Below, piece by piece: positions 29,056 through 38,201 of a DNA stretch of 64,000 nt. Made by a program: the position numbers and the translations under genes. The DNA lies in NCBI RefSeq assembly GCF_042680125.1, contig NZ_JBHTNY010000014.1. One strand, written 5' to 3'. Positions within the stretch are counted from its first letter, which is position 1. Each line of letters starts with the position of its first letter. This DNA is from Robinsoniella peoriensis. Lineage in GTDB: Bacteria; Bacillota; Clostridia; Lachnospirales; Lachnospiraceae. The notes under the pieces were generated by a model. It saw only the letters and a list, made by a program, of their open reading frames with translations. It was not told the DNA's origin and made no database searches.

Positions 29056-29442
29056 TACTTATCAGCGCTGTCTCCATACAAAAACGCGCCAACCGCCGGA
29101 GAGTCACCAATACACCTATTAAGTGCACCCTTTTTTAGTTAAAACATATCAAAATCTTTTTGAAAAATCGCTTGACATATCACCAGAATACTTAAACAGG
29201 TATTTGTTTCTATGCTTCATTTATACTTTTTTTTGACTTTAAATACCATACTATTTTCAAACTGGAATCTCTCGAAAACGAACTACTTTTTTATTATCTC
29301 CCTGCAGCAGCTTCCTGCATTTTTCCAGGGATTCCCCGCTCAGCAGGAATCATATCCGCCCTGTGCCTGGGATCCAAGGAAGCACTTCCCGAAATCAAAA
29401 CAAGGGGTTTATGAGCCCTAAAATAAATAGGTCCCCAAAAAA

Positions 29443-29499
29443 AGATAACCCTGTAGCGGTTCAAGGCTTTGAAAAAGCCTGAATTCTACAAGGTTATCT
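29443..29499. terminator. Strong hairpin in the GH1/AraC intergenic region
   Basis: AGATAACC and TGTAG pair with CTACA and GGTTATCT around an inner AGGCTTT/AAAGCCT stem. On the minus strand the stem is followed by seven Ts (29442-29436), on the plus strand by CTTTCTT. No gene reads into it on the minus strand, so its role is unclear. Confidence 0.6.
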
Positions 29500-29652
29500 C
29501 TTTCTTATAAATCAGAGGCTAAAAATTGGTATTAACCGACAGCCCCTTACTTTTGATGGCATGGTGTGTGCATCTGGCAGGAATGAATTTTCAAACACTT
29601 TTCGTCTATATATTCCATGTATACACACTATATATCATGCCGGAAATGACAA

Positions 29653-29749
29653 AAAAGTAGACTTTTTTTGACAGTCTGTAAACTGGTAATTTCGTGCCTT
29701 TTTTCCTATATTTTGATTATATATCATACGTAAAAAAAAGTCTACTTTT
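29653..29749. repeat. 17-bp perfect inverted repeat upstream of the membrane AraC gene
   Basis: Arms AAAAGTAGACTTTTTTT (29653-29669) and the complement (29733-29749) enclose 63 bp that contain ATATATCAT sequences. A shorter AAAAAAGTCTAC also occurs at 2275-2286 near the resolvase gene. It could be a regulatory stem or the ends of a tiny non-autonomous element; no duplication of flanks is evident. Confidence 0.5.
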
Positions 29750-29902
29750 ATTGAAATGTGCTAATCAATCCTAAAAAAGGCGAAGATAAGCTATTTAGAT
29801 ACCTGGCTCAAAAGTCCCACATTATAGTACCATAAGTTTTTGCCCCGGTATCGTGGATATATTAACTTTATTCGTAACGGATACTTGTCCTAAGGAGTCT
29901 AT

Positions 29903-32113
29903 ATGAAATATCTTAAAAAACTTACATCGGGCAGAAAAAACACTACCCTGATTAAATATTTTTTATCTTACTTTATCATTTTAAGTCTTTTATTCTTTGG
30001 CTTTTTCTTTGCTGTTCGCTCTCAGCTGAAAAATATTTATTCAAAAGACTTAAGTGAACAGACAGTTAAACGCCTTGCCCATGTTCAGGAACAATTTGAA
30101 AATGGACTGTCTGATATCAATCAAATACAGTCTATGCTTACGAAAGACATCAATCTAATTCTTTCCCGTTACAAAAATGAGAACTGGTATCGCTATCAGG
30201 CTGCCAAACAACTAAATAACTATGTAATCAGCAACAGCTTTATCAATACGATCGTATATACGGATCTGCAAAGTGATTCCATCCTCTCCTCCGGCAAATA
30301 TGTTCGCAAGCAGGATGGAAAATACCAGATTTATACCGGTTCCCGTTATCTTTCATTTGATTTGAATGCCTATCTGGATGCAGTAACGGGACAGTTGATA
30401 TACCTTTTTGATGATACCTCTGAGCTGCTGATTTATCTTCCCGCCAACCATGGGTCTGAGAAATATGCAATCTTTTATATCATCAACGGCCGCGAGCTGG
30501 AAAATATCATGACAACTGATATTTCCACCGGAATTACCTCCATCTGTCTGACCACTCCTGAACATCAGATTGTCTCCGGAAGCAACACAAGTGCGATGAT
30601 TCCCTATTTATCAGATCCTGAAAAGCTGTCCAATGGTTCTCACTTAAACCGGGAGGAATCCCTTTATATATCAAAAAAGCTAAACAGCGACTTTTCGTTT
30701 CTGGCACTTTTTTCTAATGCAGCAATTCTTAATCAGGTAAATATTGCATTTCGCAATACTTATATAGTGCTTCTGCTGCTTGCTTTACTGGGAATGATAT
30801 TAATTCTATGGGCAATGCGTGTTACTTATTGGCCTCTTCATAAACTTACTACGAAGATGGTACATACGCTTGTGCCAAATCAAAGTTATGTAGAGCAGCT
30901 AGACAGTGCTTTTACTACCGCCCTTTCTGAAAATGAAGAATTGCAAAACCGAATTGATAAATACCGCCTTTCCATGCAGAAATCCATTCTGGATTCCATT
31001 GTTACAAATATTGACCACCCTAATTTGGATCATTTTCCTGATATTGATCAATTTTTCAGCATGGAGCCGGATAACCACATTTTTGTAATCAAAGTATCCA
31101 GCCCCATTCCCAGAAAATCAATTTTGTGGAATGAATATCTGGCATTTCTGGATGATGCACTGCCGGGGCACAATTCCTGTGCTATGCTTGAGGCCGATAA
31201 GGACTATGCGGCATTTATGGTAAATTACACCGGGATAGAAAAAAACAAGGACGAGGTTCTCCTGCTGCTTCTGTCCGATCTCTATGATGAAACGGGATGT
31301 ATGGCTGCCCTCAGTAACAGCACCACATCGCCGCTTGAAATTCCCTCCTTATATGAAAATGCTGTTCGTGCAAGCAGCTACTGGTCCCAGGCCCCCATTA
31401 TTTCATATCCGGAAATCGAGTCCACACTCCCTCCGGGTACCAGCTTTTCCTACCCTTATAAACAGCTGGACAATCTGAGCGGATATCTAAAAATTCAGGA
31501 TTTCCCCAATGCACGAACGCAGATAACCGAACTCTTATCTCTGATTGACAAGGCTGCAAAACACGGAAATGCTTTTCCAGACTTCTTCGTCCGATGTGTT
31601 TTGATTGATATTCTCACGATCATCATCAATAGCATGAACCGTATGAGCATCAAGTTCAGGACATTTAGTGACCTGTATTTTGAAACCCTATATTTGTGCC
31701 GCAGCTGTCCTTATCAGGAAAAAAGCCTGGAGATTGCCGAAAGCATAGAAAAACTACTGAAAACCTTTGAAACAGAGCACGAAAATGCTGCGATACATAC
31801 TACGCAGATCAGGCAAATCATCCATGATAATTATGCTTCACCCGACTTTTCCATTTCCACCCTGGCTGATACTTTTCATGTAAGTATTGCATATATAAGT
31901 TATCTGTTCAAAAAAAAGTTCGATCAAAACTTTTCTGATTATTTATGGACGATCCGCCTGGAAAAAGCAAAAGAACTTCTGATGAATTCTGATCTGTCCA
32001 TTGACCAAATCAGTATATCGGTAGGATATGTAAACACTTCCAGCTTTCGTCGTAAATTCAAACAGGAAACAGGATTTACACCTTCCAGTTTTCGTAAACA
32101 GGTGATTCATTAG
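29903..32113 (+). CDS. Membrane-bound AraC-family regulator (YtdP-like)
   Basis: The 736-aa protein has a first transmembrane helix at ~19-40, an extracellular sensor domain (~41-285) and a second helix at ~288-310. A cytoplasmic linker follows, then an AraC-type double helix-turn-helix at ~635-736 (DFSISTLADTFHVSIAYISYLFKKKF and DQISISVGYVNTSSFRRKFKQETG). This architecture is found beside LplABC importers in Firmicutes. It is divergent from GH1 and the LplABC unit and is the best candidate regulator for their shared promoter block. AAGGAG lies ahead of the ATG. Confidence 0.9.
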   Translation: MKYLKKLTSGRKNTTLIKYFLSYFIILSLLFFGFFFAVRSQLKNIYSKDLSEQTVKRLAHVQEQFENGLSDINQIQSMLTKDINLILSRYKNENWYRYQAAKQLNNYVISNSFINTIVYTDLQSDSILSSGKYVRKQDGKYQIYTGSRYLSFDLNAYLDAVTGQLIYLFDDTSELLIYLPANHGSEKYAIFYIINGRELENIMTTDISTGITSICLTTPEHQIVSGSNTSAMIPYLSDPEKLSNGSHLNREESLYISKKLNSDFSFLALFSNAAILNQVNIAFRNTYIVLLLLALLGMILILWAMRVTYWPLHKLTTKMVHTLVPNQSYVEQLDSAFTTALSENEELQNRIDKYRLSMQKSILDSIVTNIDHPNLDHFPDIDQFFSMEPDNHIFVIKVSSPIPRKSILWNEYLAFLDDALPGHNSCAMLEADKDYAAFMVNYTGIEKNKDEVLLLLLSDLYDETGCMAALSNSTTSPLEIPSLYENAVRASSYWSQAPIISYPEIESTLPPGTSFSYPYKQLDNLSGYLKIQDFPNARTQITELLSLIDKAAKHGNAFPDFFVRCVLIDILTIIINSMNRMSIKFRTFSDLYFETLYLCRSCPYQEKSLEIAESIEKLLKTFETEHENAAIHTTQIRQIIHDNYASPDFSISTLADTFHVSIAYISYLFKKKFDQNFSDYLWTIRLEKAKELLMNSDLSIDQISISVGYVNTSSFRRKFKQETGFTPSSFRKQVIH

Positions 32114-32169
32114 GCAAATCACTAATCTTCTGATAAGGTTACTATTTCTCTGCTAAACTGTATAGCTAT

Positions 32170-32214
32170 AAAAATGGCAGCATCAGCAGTTGTTTATACG
32201 CTGTATGCTGCCAT
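32170..32214 (-). terminator. Terminator between convergent AraC and GH106-like genes
   Basis: ATGGCAGCAT (32174-32183) pairs with ATGCTGCCAT (32205-32214); on the minus strand the stem is followed by TTTTTATAG. Confidence 0.75.
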
Positions 32215-32233
32215 CCTGTAATTCTATAGTTGT

Positions 32234-35200
32234 CTAGCTTTGTATGACTGGTTTCTTTAAAATCCCTTGCTCATAAAGCACATATTCGTCCTGCCACTCT
32301 TTTCCTTCTGTCAGGAAATTAGCTGGTCCGTAAGCATATGCCACTTTAGGAATCTGATGAAATGGTCCAAAGGTGTTTCGTCTGGTCAGCACAACCTGAA
32401 TAGCGCGCAAATTTTCAATTACTGCCCTATGAGGCTGGAAGGCGAGAATCACTTCTTCTTTTCCAATTAACTTGACCAGTGCCCCTCCGAATTCTTCCAC
32501 ACTTACACATACCTTTTTATCTTCACACCCATCCACATGATAAATCACACTGCCCGAATAAAAAGGGAGTCCCTGGTTTGATATATCTCCAATAGATAGT
32601 TTCTCTGGTAACCTTGCCAGCACCGGTTTTCCGTCATGGAAGTCCACTCCAAAGCCGCCTGTTAAGTAAACAGACTCCAGTCCGCAGGTCTTATAATAGT
32701 CCATAACCAGGGTCACTGTATTATGCCCTTCCTTCCAGACATCATCCGGAATAGAAATTCTGTCAAAACAGATATCAATCCACTTTCCGGCACTGACTGC
32801 CGGCACTTCCCTTCCATTTATGATTACCCCGCAAATATGCGCTAAATCCTCTGCCACAAGATGAACGCCTGACGGAAGTACAGAAATCTCTACGCTATAC
32901 TCTGCAGTAAGCTGCGTCAGCAGTTCTTTATCTCCACCGCCGAATTTGACCTCATACCATGGCTGGAGCATTTCACCTCCACGGTAGGGAATCTTATAGA
33001 AATCACGCAATGCACGATCTGCCTTTAATACCTCTTGCCTTGGTAATTTCAAACCGGTTTTATTCTGTACGGTTACCATATCCAGCACACAGATATTTTC
33101 CTCACTCAGAGCGTAGGAGAAGGTTTCCGGAAGTGTGACCTCCTTTGTACCTTCCCAAATCTCCCCGGCAGGTAAGTCCCGCACTGTATCGGAAATCATA
33201 TAGAGCCGTTCTCCCCCAGCCTCCAGATTAATCGTGATTTCTATACGGTCGTCCTGTATGTTATATAACGGTTTTGTAATTTTACCATCACGGGCATTCC
33301 ACAACTCCGGGTATGTTCCTTTTCCAAGGTTAACTTTTACATTGTCATATCCATTCTTTCTGTCTGTATTTAAAAGCATAACGACTCTTCCACCCTCAAC
33401 CACCATACTTTTGGCATAAATCATATGACTTCCTTCGGATGTAACTTCTATCTCTTGTCCATTTCTGCAGGCACCCGCAATCGCACCCTCTTCATACGGA
33501 ACGATAACAGCTTCTTTTGCCAGCAGTTTTATTTCCTCTGATGCCTCTGCATCCATATAGGCAGGAATATCGCCCGCAAAAATGACCCTGCCCCCTTGTC
33601 TTACCAGCTTCTGCAAAAGTTCTACCGTACTGCCCCGCAGAGTATCTGCACCGGCTACCAAAACTTTGGTATAGGCACAGGCTCCCACATACAGGGTTCC
33701 ATTTTCCACACGGCCATGACGTGCCATGATATCTTCTTCACCGTAATCAAAGTCAATCCGGTTGTCCGTTAAGGCATGAAATACTTCCGCATACTGTCTT
33801 TCTAACCGTTCTATCTGTGTATCTGCTGCACTTAGTCCATTAAAAGCTCCGCTGTATGCGCGCGCCCAGACACTTTCGATCGGGTTGATTACCAGCAGCC
33901 CGCATTCCGCCTTACCATCATGCAAAATCGCATGAATTCTGGAATAATAATCTTCCACATAATGATAATCGGTATACCAGGATGATTGATGTAAAATACT
34001 TGCCGGATAATCCCGCTTTGCTTCTCCCTTCATGGTATACCAGGAAAGATGCGGACATCTTAAATTGATTCCGAAAAGTGCCTGCCAGTCACCAATATTC
34101 TTATAGGACTCAAAGTTAGTCTGCCACCCTGTACATCCGTACAGCTCAGACAGTACCCACTCCTTATTAAGCTGCCGTGCAACCGAATCAATCTGTTTTA
34201 CAGCCCAATAACACTGTGTATGTTCTGCCAGTAGATCAATTCCCGGATATTCCATATATTCATAAAAGCGCATCAGGGACCCCTGCATAACCGATTGGGC
34301 ACAAAGAGAATCCTCATGCAAAACATGACCCGTGAAAATTAATTTATGTTCCTTACACCAATTGTAGATCGGTATTGCAAAATTTTCTAAAAAAAGCTGC
34401 TGGCACAATTCAAAATAATCCCGCTTTACCTTAGATATCTCTCCTGCTTTTTTTCGTAAAAATAGTTCTGGCAGATTTTCAAGCAGACTATACCCGAATC
34501 GCTTTTCAAACTCCGCAAACATACCCGGTGTATATGGCGCCGCATTGACTTCCCCCTCTGCAAAGTCGGTAAAACAGCCTCCCCGATGGGGTTCATCTGT
34601 AAAGATACCCTGGATTTCCACCCCGAATTTATCACCGCTATTTTCTTTATATTTTTCGTGTGTTACTTCAATATAGCGCTGTACCGCTTCTTTGTTCATC
34701 GTGTCCAGATAGCAGTAACCATTGTAATTATCGTTACACTGAGAATGGCGCAGACGGAATACCACAGCCTTTTCGCCGCCAGGCAGACAATCTCCCTCTT
34801 TTAACAAACGCTTACTACTAAAAATACCATCTTTTACCCTGCATGCAAACACAGCCGCAATGTTTTCGTTCCATTGGAGTTCTGCCAGTTCCTCCTCATT
34901 TTTATAGATCATCTCCACATACATCGCACGGTATTTCTCTTCTTTTGTGACCATGCCCCCGGCACTGCCTGATGGCCACCTGTCCTCATCATACAACCAG
35001 GACTCCATTCCTTCCTTTTCGCCATACTCCGCACATTTATTGATCAGTTCAAACCACTCTTCACCCAGATACTCTGTCTCCAGTCCTGTACGGGAATGCA
35101 TAAAATAACCACCAAACCCCATTTCCTTAATAATATCAATCTGGCGCAAAAGCTCTTGCTCCTCCAGTTTTCCATTCCATGACCAAAATGGCTTGCCCCG

Positions 35201-35251
35201 GTATTTCCTTGTTGGATGCTGAAACAACTCCTGACGTTTTTCTAAATTCAT
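32234..35251 (-). CDS. GH106-like glycoside hydrolase (rhamnosidase-related)
   Basis: The 1005-aa protein has no signal peptide, so it is likely cytoplasmic. The N-terminal block KPFWSWNGKLEEQELLRQID and GFGGYFMHSRTGLETEYLG, then WLYDEDRWPSGSAGG and FTDEPHRGG, resemble the barrel of the GH106/alpha-L-rhamnosidase-like proteins. A beta-galactosidase-type middle and a C-terminal galactose-binding-like domain (WIDICFDRISIPDDVWKEGHN) follow. Many unclassified Clostridia glycosidases share this layout, so the exact substrate is open. Imported oligosaccharides could be cleaved here. Confidence 0.65.
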   Translation of the reverse strand: MNLEKRQELFQHPTRKYRGKPFWSWNGKLEEQELLRQIDIIKEMGFGGYFMHSRTGLETEYLGEEWFELINKCAEYGEKEGMESWLYDEDRWPSGSAGGMVTKEEKYRAMYVEMIYKNEEELAELQWNENIAAVFACRVKDGIFSSKRLLKEGDCLPGGEKAVVFRLRHSQCNDNYNGYCYLDTMNKEAVQRYIEVTHEKYKENSGDKFGVEIQGIFTDEPHRGGCFTDFAEGEVNAAPYTPGMFAEFEKRFGYSLLENLPELFLRKKAGEISKVKRDYFELCQQLFLENFAIPIYNWCKEHKLIFTGHVLHEDSLCAQSVMQGSLMRFYEYMEYPGIDLLAEHTQCYWAVKQIDSVARQLNKEWVLSELYGCTGWQTNFESYKNIGDWQALFGINLRCPHLSWYTMKGEAKRDYPASILHQSSWYTDYHYVEDYYSRIHAILHDGKAECGLLVINPIESVWARAYSGAFNGLSAADTQIERLERQYAEVFHALTDNRIDFDYGEEDIMARHGRVENGTLYVGACAYTKVLVAGADTLRGSTVELLQKLVRQGGRVIFAGDIPAYMDAEASEEIKLLAKEAVIVPYEEGAIAGACRNGQEIEVTSEGSHMIYAKSMVVEGGRVVMLLNTDRKNGYDNVKVNLGKGTYPELWNARDGKITKPLYNIQDDRIEITINLEAGGERLYMISDTVRDLPAGEIWEGTKEVTLPETFSYALSEENICVLDMVTVQNKTGLKLPRQEVLKADRALRDFYKIPYRGGEMLQPWYEVKFGGGDKELLTQLTAEYSVEISVLPSGVHLVAEDLAHICGVIINGREVPAVSAGKWIDICFDRISIPDDVWKEGHNTVTLVMDYYKTCGLESVYLTGGFGVDFHDGKPVLARLPEKLSIGDISNQGLPFYSGSVIYHVDGCEDKKVCVSVEEFGGALVKLIGKEEVILAFQPHRAVIENLRAIQVVLTRRNTFGPFHQIPKVAYAYGPANFLTEGKEWQDEYVLYEQGILKKPVIQS

Positions 35252-35330
35252 TATGTCCTTTCCTCCTGTTTCTCTGATTGATTAATAATCCCCACAACTT
35301 TGTGCCGTTACTAAGTGTCTTTATTAAGAA

Positions 35331-35405
35331 TCTTTACTCATTTCCTTTGCTCAATTCCTTTACTCAGTTCCTTTACTCAGTTCCTTTACTCAGTTCCTTT
35401 GCTGC
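35331..35405. repeat. 13-bp tandem repeats upstream of the GH106-like gene
   Basis: Three perfect copies of TTCCTTTACTCAG (35355-35367, 35368-35380, 35381-35393) are flanked by diverged copies (35342-35354 and 35394-). On the minus strand each unit contains AAAGGAA. The array lies 80-155 bp ahead of the GH106-like start codon and is a possible site of slippage or of multimeric regulator binding. It is too short for a CRISPR. Confidence 0.8.
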
Positions 35406-35549
35406 TATTGCCTTGGGGATAGTAACTGCTGAATCGTAATGTTTTGTTTTATAATAACATAGTAAGTTTTTGCGGAATATACGGTATCTTCATGCAAAAG
35501 TGTGCTTATTCTACTTTATTGCGGAATTTCACGTTCTTGCCAGATCCAG

Positions 35550-35577
35550 TTGACAATTTACTGTTTGTTTATATAAT
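35550..35577 (+). promoter_or_regulatory. Sigma-A promoter of the AraC gene at 35794
   Basis: A perfect TTGACA (35550-35555), 16-bp spacer and perfect TATAAT (35572-35577). Transcription would start near 35584, placing the whole 35605-35769 inverted repeat in the 5' leader of the mRNA. Confidence 0.85.
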
Positions 35578-35604
35578 GATTATAAAGGTATCAAATAAAC
35601 GTGA

Positions 35605-35769
35605 CTAGTGCCTCCCGGCGTAAATACGTCGATATATAGTGCCTGATATCTGTGTCAGGTGTGCGTCTGTGAATCGACAGCGTAGCGGGATACGACTAGA
35701 TTCACAGACGTACAGCTGGCGCGGATAGCGGGTGCTATATAGTGGCGTATTTACGCCGGGAGGCACTAG
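35605..35769 (+). repeat. 165-bp branched inverted repeat in the AraC leader
   Basis: Perfect 24-bp outer arms (35605-35628 with 35746-35769; inner ends ...GTAAATACG and CGTATTTAC...) are followed inward by an AT-rich ATATAG/CTATAT extension. Two inner hairpins follow: CCTGA/TCAGG (35642-35659) and a perfect 12-bp CGTCTGTGAATC stem (35664-35675 with 35699-35710). The ribosome site GAAAGGA (35781) follows 12 nt after the outer stem. It is either a palindromic miniature element or a structured leader RNA. No known riboswitch is recognised. Confidence 0.85.
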
Positions 35770-35793
35770 CCAGCCATACAGAAAGGATTTTCC

Positions 35794-36696
35794 ATGGATA
35801 TTCCAAATCTAACCCCGGACCATATATTTCCCAAAAAAGAACTTTCTTTTTATATAGAAAAATATTACCATACCGAATTCTCAGATTTGAAGGTACATAC
35901 CCACGATTTTATAGAAATTGCTTACGTATGCGACGGAAAGGGCTTTCATTTGTATAACGATATTACCTATCCGGTAAGCAAGGGTGAACTCTATATTATA
36001 AATTCCCAGACTGCACACTGCTTCTATCCTACTGACAGGACAAATTCAGAGCATTTAGTTGTATATAACCTGGCATTTCTGCCCCAGTTTATTTCGGATA
36101 TAAATATAAGCCTTCCTCTACTGACAGAACTGACGGACATCATGCTCTACAAATCGCTCTATGCAGAAGAAATCATTTATACCCCTGATCTCCGTCTCCA
36201 GGGCTCCATGCGCACGGATATTGAACAGCTTTATGAAAAATTATATTTGGAATTTACTACAGAGGGTATCAATTACATCCAGATACTGAAGCTTACTCTC
36301 TGCGAGCTTTTATTGAAAATCCATCGCTTCTATAAAATGAAAACTACTCCGGCAAGCACTCAGGATAACCGTTATCTCCACCAGTTAATCCCAGACTGCA
36401 TCGAATACTTAAAGAATAATTATTCTCAAAAAATTACCATTGGAGAACTTTCCGGTAATTTCTTCTTAAGTAAAAGTTACCTGTCGAGCTTGTTTAAGCA
36501 GGCAACCGGATCCGGCATTGTAGAATATCTGCAGCACATCCGAATAGAGAAGGCATGTGAGCTGCTTTTAGATCCCAGCCTTTCCATTACGGAAATCAGC
36601 AATCAGGTAGGGTATTCCGACTATCGGTTTTTTAACAAATCCTTTAAAAAAATTACCGGGAAAACTGCTAACGAATATCGAAAGAGTTTACCATGA
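35794..36696 (+). CDS. AraC-family transcriptional regulator with cupin domain
   Basis: The 300-aa protein has a cupin-type sensor (VHTHDFIEIAYVCDGKGFHLY...GELYIINSQTAHCF) and a C-terminal AraC double helix-turn-helix (KITIGELSGNFFLSKSYLSSLF and TEISNQVGYSDYRFFNKSFKK). It is divergent from the GH106-like gene, its probable target. Start 35794 follows GAAAGGA. Its leader holds the 165-bp inverted repeat, which could strongly affect its translation. Confidence 0.92.
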   Translation: MDIPNLTPDHIFPKKELSFYIEKYYHTEFSDLKVHTHDFIEIAYVCDGKGFHLYNDITYPVSKGELYIINSQTAHCFYPTDRTNSEHLVVYNLAFLPQFISDINISLPLLTELTDIMLYKSLYAEEIIYTPDLRLQGSMRTDIEQLYEKLYLEFTTEGINYIQILKLTLCELLLKIHRFYKMKTTPASTQDNRYLHQLIPDCIEYLKNNYSQKITIGELSGNFFLSKSYLSSLFKQATGSGIVEYLQHIRIEKACELLLDPSLSITEISNQVGYSDYRFFNKSFKKITGKTANEYRKSLP

Positions 36697-36700
36697 TTTA

Positions 36701-37316
36701 TTATTTAGACTGTGACATAACCAGATTATAATAAAGTCCCTTCCGGCACATCAGTTCATCATGACTTCCACTCTCAGCAATTCCCTTATCGGAAATATAG
36801 AGGATTCTGGTACAGTTCTTAATGGTGGACAGTCTGTGTGCTACAACAAAAGATGTTCTTCCCTCCATAAGTTTCTGAAGCCCCTCCTGCAGGAGCCTTT
36901 CTGTCTTCGTATCCACGGATGAGGTAGCCTCATCCAAAATCAGTATTTTAGGATTACGCAGCAGTGTCCTTGCAAATGCAAGCAGCTGCTTTTGTCCCTG
37001 TGAAAGTGTTCCTCCGTTCTCTCCCACATTTGTCTGAAAACCATGCTCCATCTCCCTGATAAATTCTGCCGCGCATACTGTTTCACACGCTTTTTCAATT
37101 TCCTCATCACTGGCTTCCAGCCTGCCATAGCGCACATTATCTGACACCGTCCCCGAAAATATAAAGCTGTCCTGCTGCATAACTCCCATCTGTTCCCGCA
37201 GAGAATGAAGCGTTACCTCTGAGATGTCATGCCCATCCACAAGAATCCTTCCGGCATTAACATCATAAAACCTGGATAAAAGATTTACAACTGTAGACTT
37301 TCCTGCACCAGTAGGC
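36701..37316 (-). pseudogene. ABC exporter gene, 3' fragment interrupted by the prophage
   Basis: About 205 residues of an MdlB/LmrA-type ABC exporter nucleotide-binding domain remain: PTGAGKST, Q-loop VMQQDSFIF, signature LSQGQKQLL, Walker B ILILDEATSSVD, H-loop AHRLSTI. Homology begins in the middle of Walker A, where the first glycine is replaced (VPTGAGKS instead of GPTGAGKS). The upstream codons are unrelated and AT-rich. The membrane domain should lie at the other end of the prophage, outside the window. The frame stays open into phage DNA to 37408 by chance. Confidence 0.85.
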
Positions 37317-37411
37317 ACTATATAAATAGTACAACTACTTTTCCATTCATTACCATTGCATTTTATTTCCCAATTAAGTAATATTATTAAAAAGCCTTGT
37401 GGGGGCAAAAC

Positions 37412-37672
37412 ATGAAAAGACAGATCCTAAATATAGAAGTGGAATTCCGATCACTCATGGGAAGTGTAAAAGAGCCTGTCCTGGTCAGAACGTTACCAGA
37501 TACCACTGATAGCCATTATTACAAGATATTATATATAAAGAACCAGTACAAAAGATTGCGCAAGAACGAATGTGTAACTGTTATTGCATGTACTATTGCA
37601 ATGCATGGAAAGCCAATAAATGCGCTTTTGCTACACTACCCGGAGAAATCTATATGGAAACTTGTTATTTAG
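37412..37672 (+). CDS. Hypothetical 86-aa protein at the prophage left end
   Basis: Start 37412 has GGGGG 6 nt upstream, and the stop codon runs directly into a hairpin terminator, which supports expression. The basic product (MKRQILNIEVEFRSLMGS...) is not recognised. A second open frame (37570-37752), cysteine-rich and overlapping, lacks a ribosome site; a frameshifted older gene is an alternative reading. Confidence 0.4.
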   Translation: MKRQILNIEVEFRSLMGSVKEPVLVRTLPDTTDSHYYKILYIKNQYKRLRKNECVTVIACTIAMHGKPINALLLHYPEKSIWKLVI

Positions 37673-37702
37673 CCCGGACTCCATATCCGGGCTATACCCT
37701 TT
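37671..37702 (+). terminator. Terminator after the 86-aa gene
   Basis: AGCCCGGA (37671-37678) pairs with TCCGGGCT (37686-37693), 7-nt loop, followed by ATACCCTTTTAT. Confidence 0.65.
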
Positions 37703-37746
37703 TATCCAAAGATAAAGACTACCAAATTACCGGCAGCCTTTATTTT

Positions 37747-38187
37747 TTATAACAATTCAATGTTTGTAACCTTTATAACGGTTTGTAATGGATCTTCGTT
37801 TTCTTCTACTATGTCAAACACATAATTGATATGCACTGGATAATTAGATTGTAGATCCATTCCGTTATCTGTAATGAGATATGAATAACTTTCTTCTGGA
37901 ACATCGCCGTTTCCGTCCCAAATCTCTGCAAGTTTTACGATATCTCCAACACTAACTTCCGGTAAAGAATCCTGTAATTCGTTGATCTCATTTGCCTTTT
38001 TTGCTACTTCTTCACTTTTGATCATAATAATTTCCTCCAATTTTTCTACTATTAACTTCTCTACATACACCGGACATTTTCTTTGGCCTGTTTCCCAGTT
38101 TTCTATTGTTCGCTTAGGAATCTCAAATCTTTCTGACATTTCGGCTTGCGTTAGGCCTGCATGCATTCTTGCTTCTTTTAAGTTCAT
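37747..38187 (-). CDS. Short XRE-family regulator with C-terminal extension
   Basis: The 146-aa protein has a helix-turn-helix at residues 1-52 (MNLKEARMHAGLTQAEM...IPKRTIENWETGQRKCP), followed by an acidic C-terminal part of unknown fold. The start at 38187 was chosen because AAGGAGGACGAA precedes it; an upstream ATG overlaps the operator. Two inverted 13-bp sites in its promoter suggest autoregulation. It lies next to the prophage end and could be a moron regulator rather than the main repressor. Confidence 0.8.
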   Translation of the reverse strand: MNLKEARMHAGLTQAEMSERFEIPKRTIENWETGQRKCPVYVEKLIVEKLEEIIMIKSEEVAKKANEINELQDSLPEVSVGDIVKLAEIWDGNGDVPEESYSYLITDNGMDLQSNYPVHINYVFDIVEENEDPLQTVIKVTNIELL

Positions 38188-38201
38188 TTCGTCCTCCTTG
38201 T

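Larger units (their letters stand above)
29056..29902. other. 847-bp intergenic region with hairpins and repeats, no supported gene
   Basis: The region between the GH1 promoter and the divergent AraC gene holds a REP-like segment (29563-29597), a strong hairpin (29443-29499), and a 17-bp perfect inverted repeat (29653-29669 with 29733-29749). A possible promoter lies at 29173 (TTGACA). A 69-codon open frame at 29212-29421 has no ribosome site or recognisable sequence and is not called. Confidence 0.6.

Noticed and set aside
29212..29421. 69-codon open frame in the GH1/AraC intergenic region
   Set aside because: No ribosome site, low-complexity N-terminus and no family resemblance; treated as non-coding.
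35331..35405. Possible CRISPR array
   Set aside because: Units are 13 bp without spacers; no cas genes are present in the window.
37570..37752. Cysteine-rich 60-aa frame overlapping the 86-aa gene
   Set aside because: No ribosome site; the terminator directly follows the stop of the other frame.
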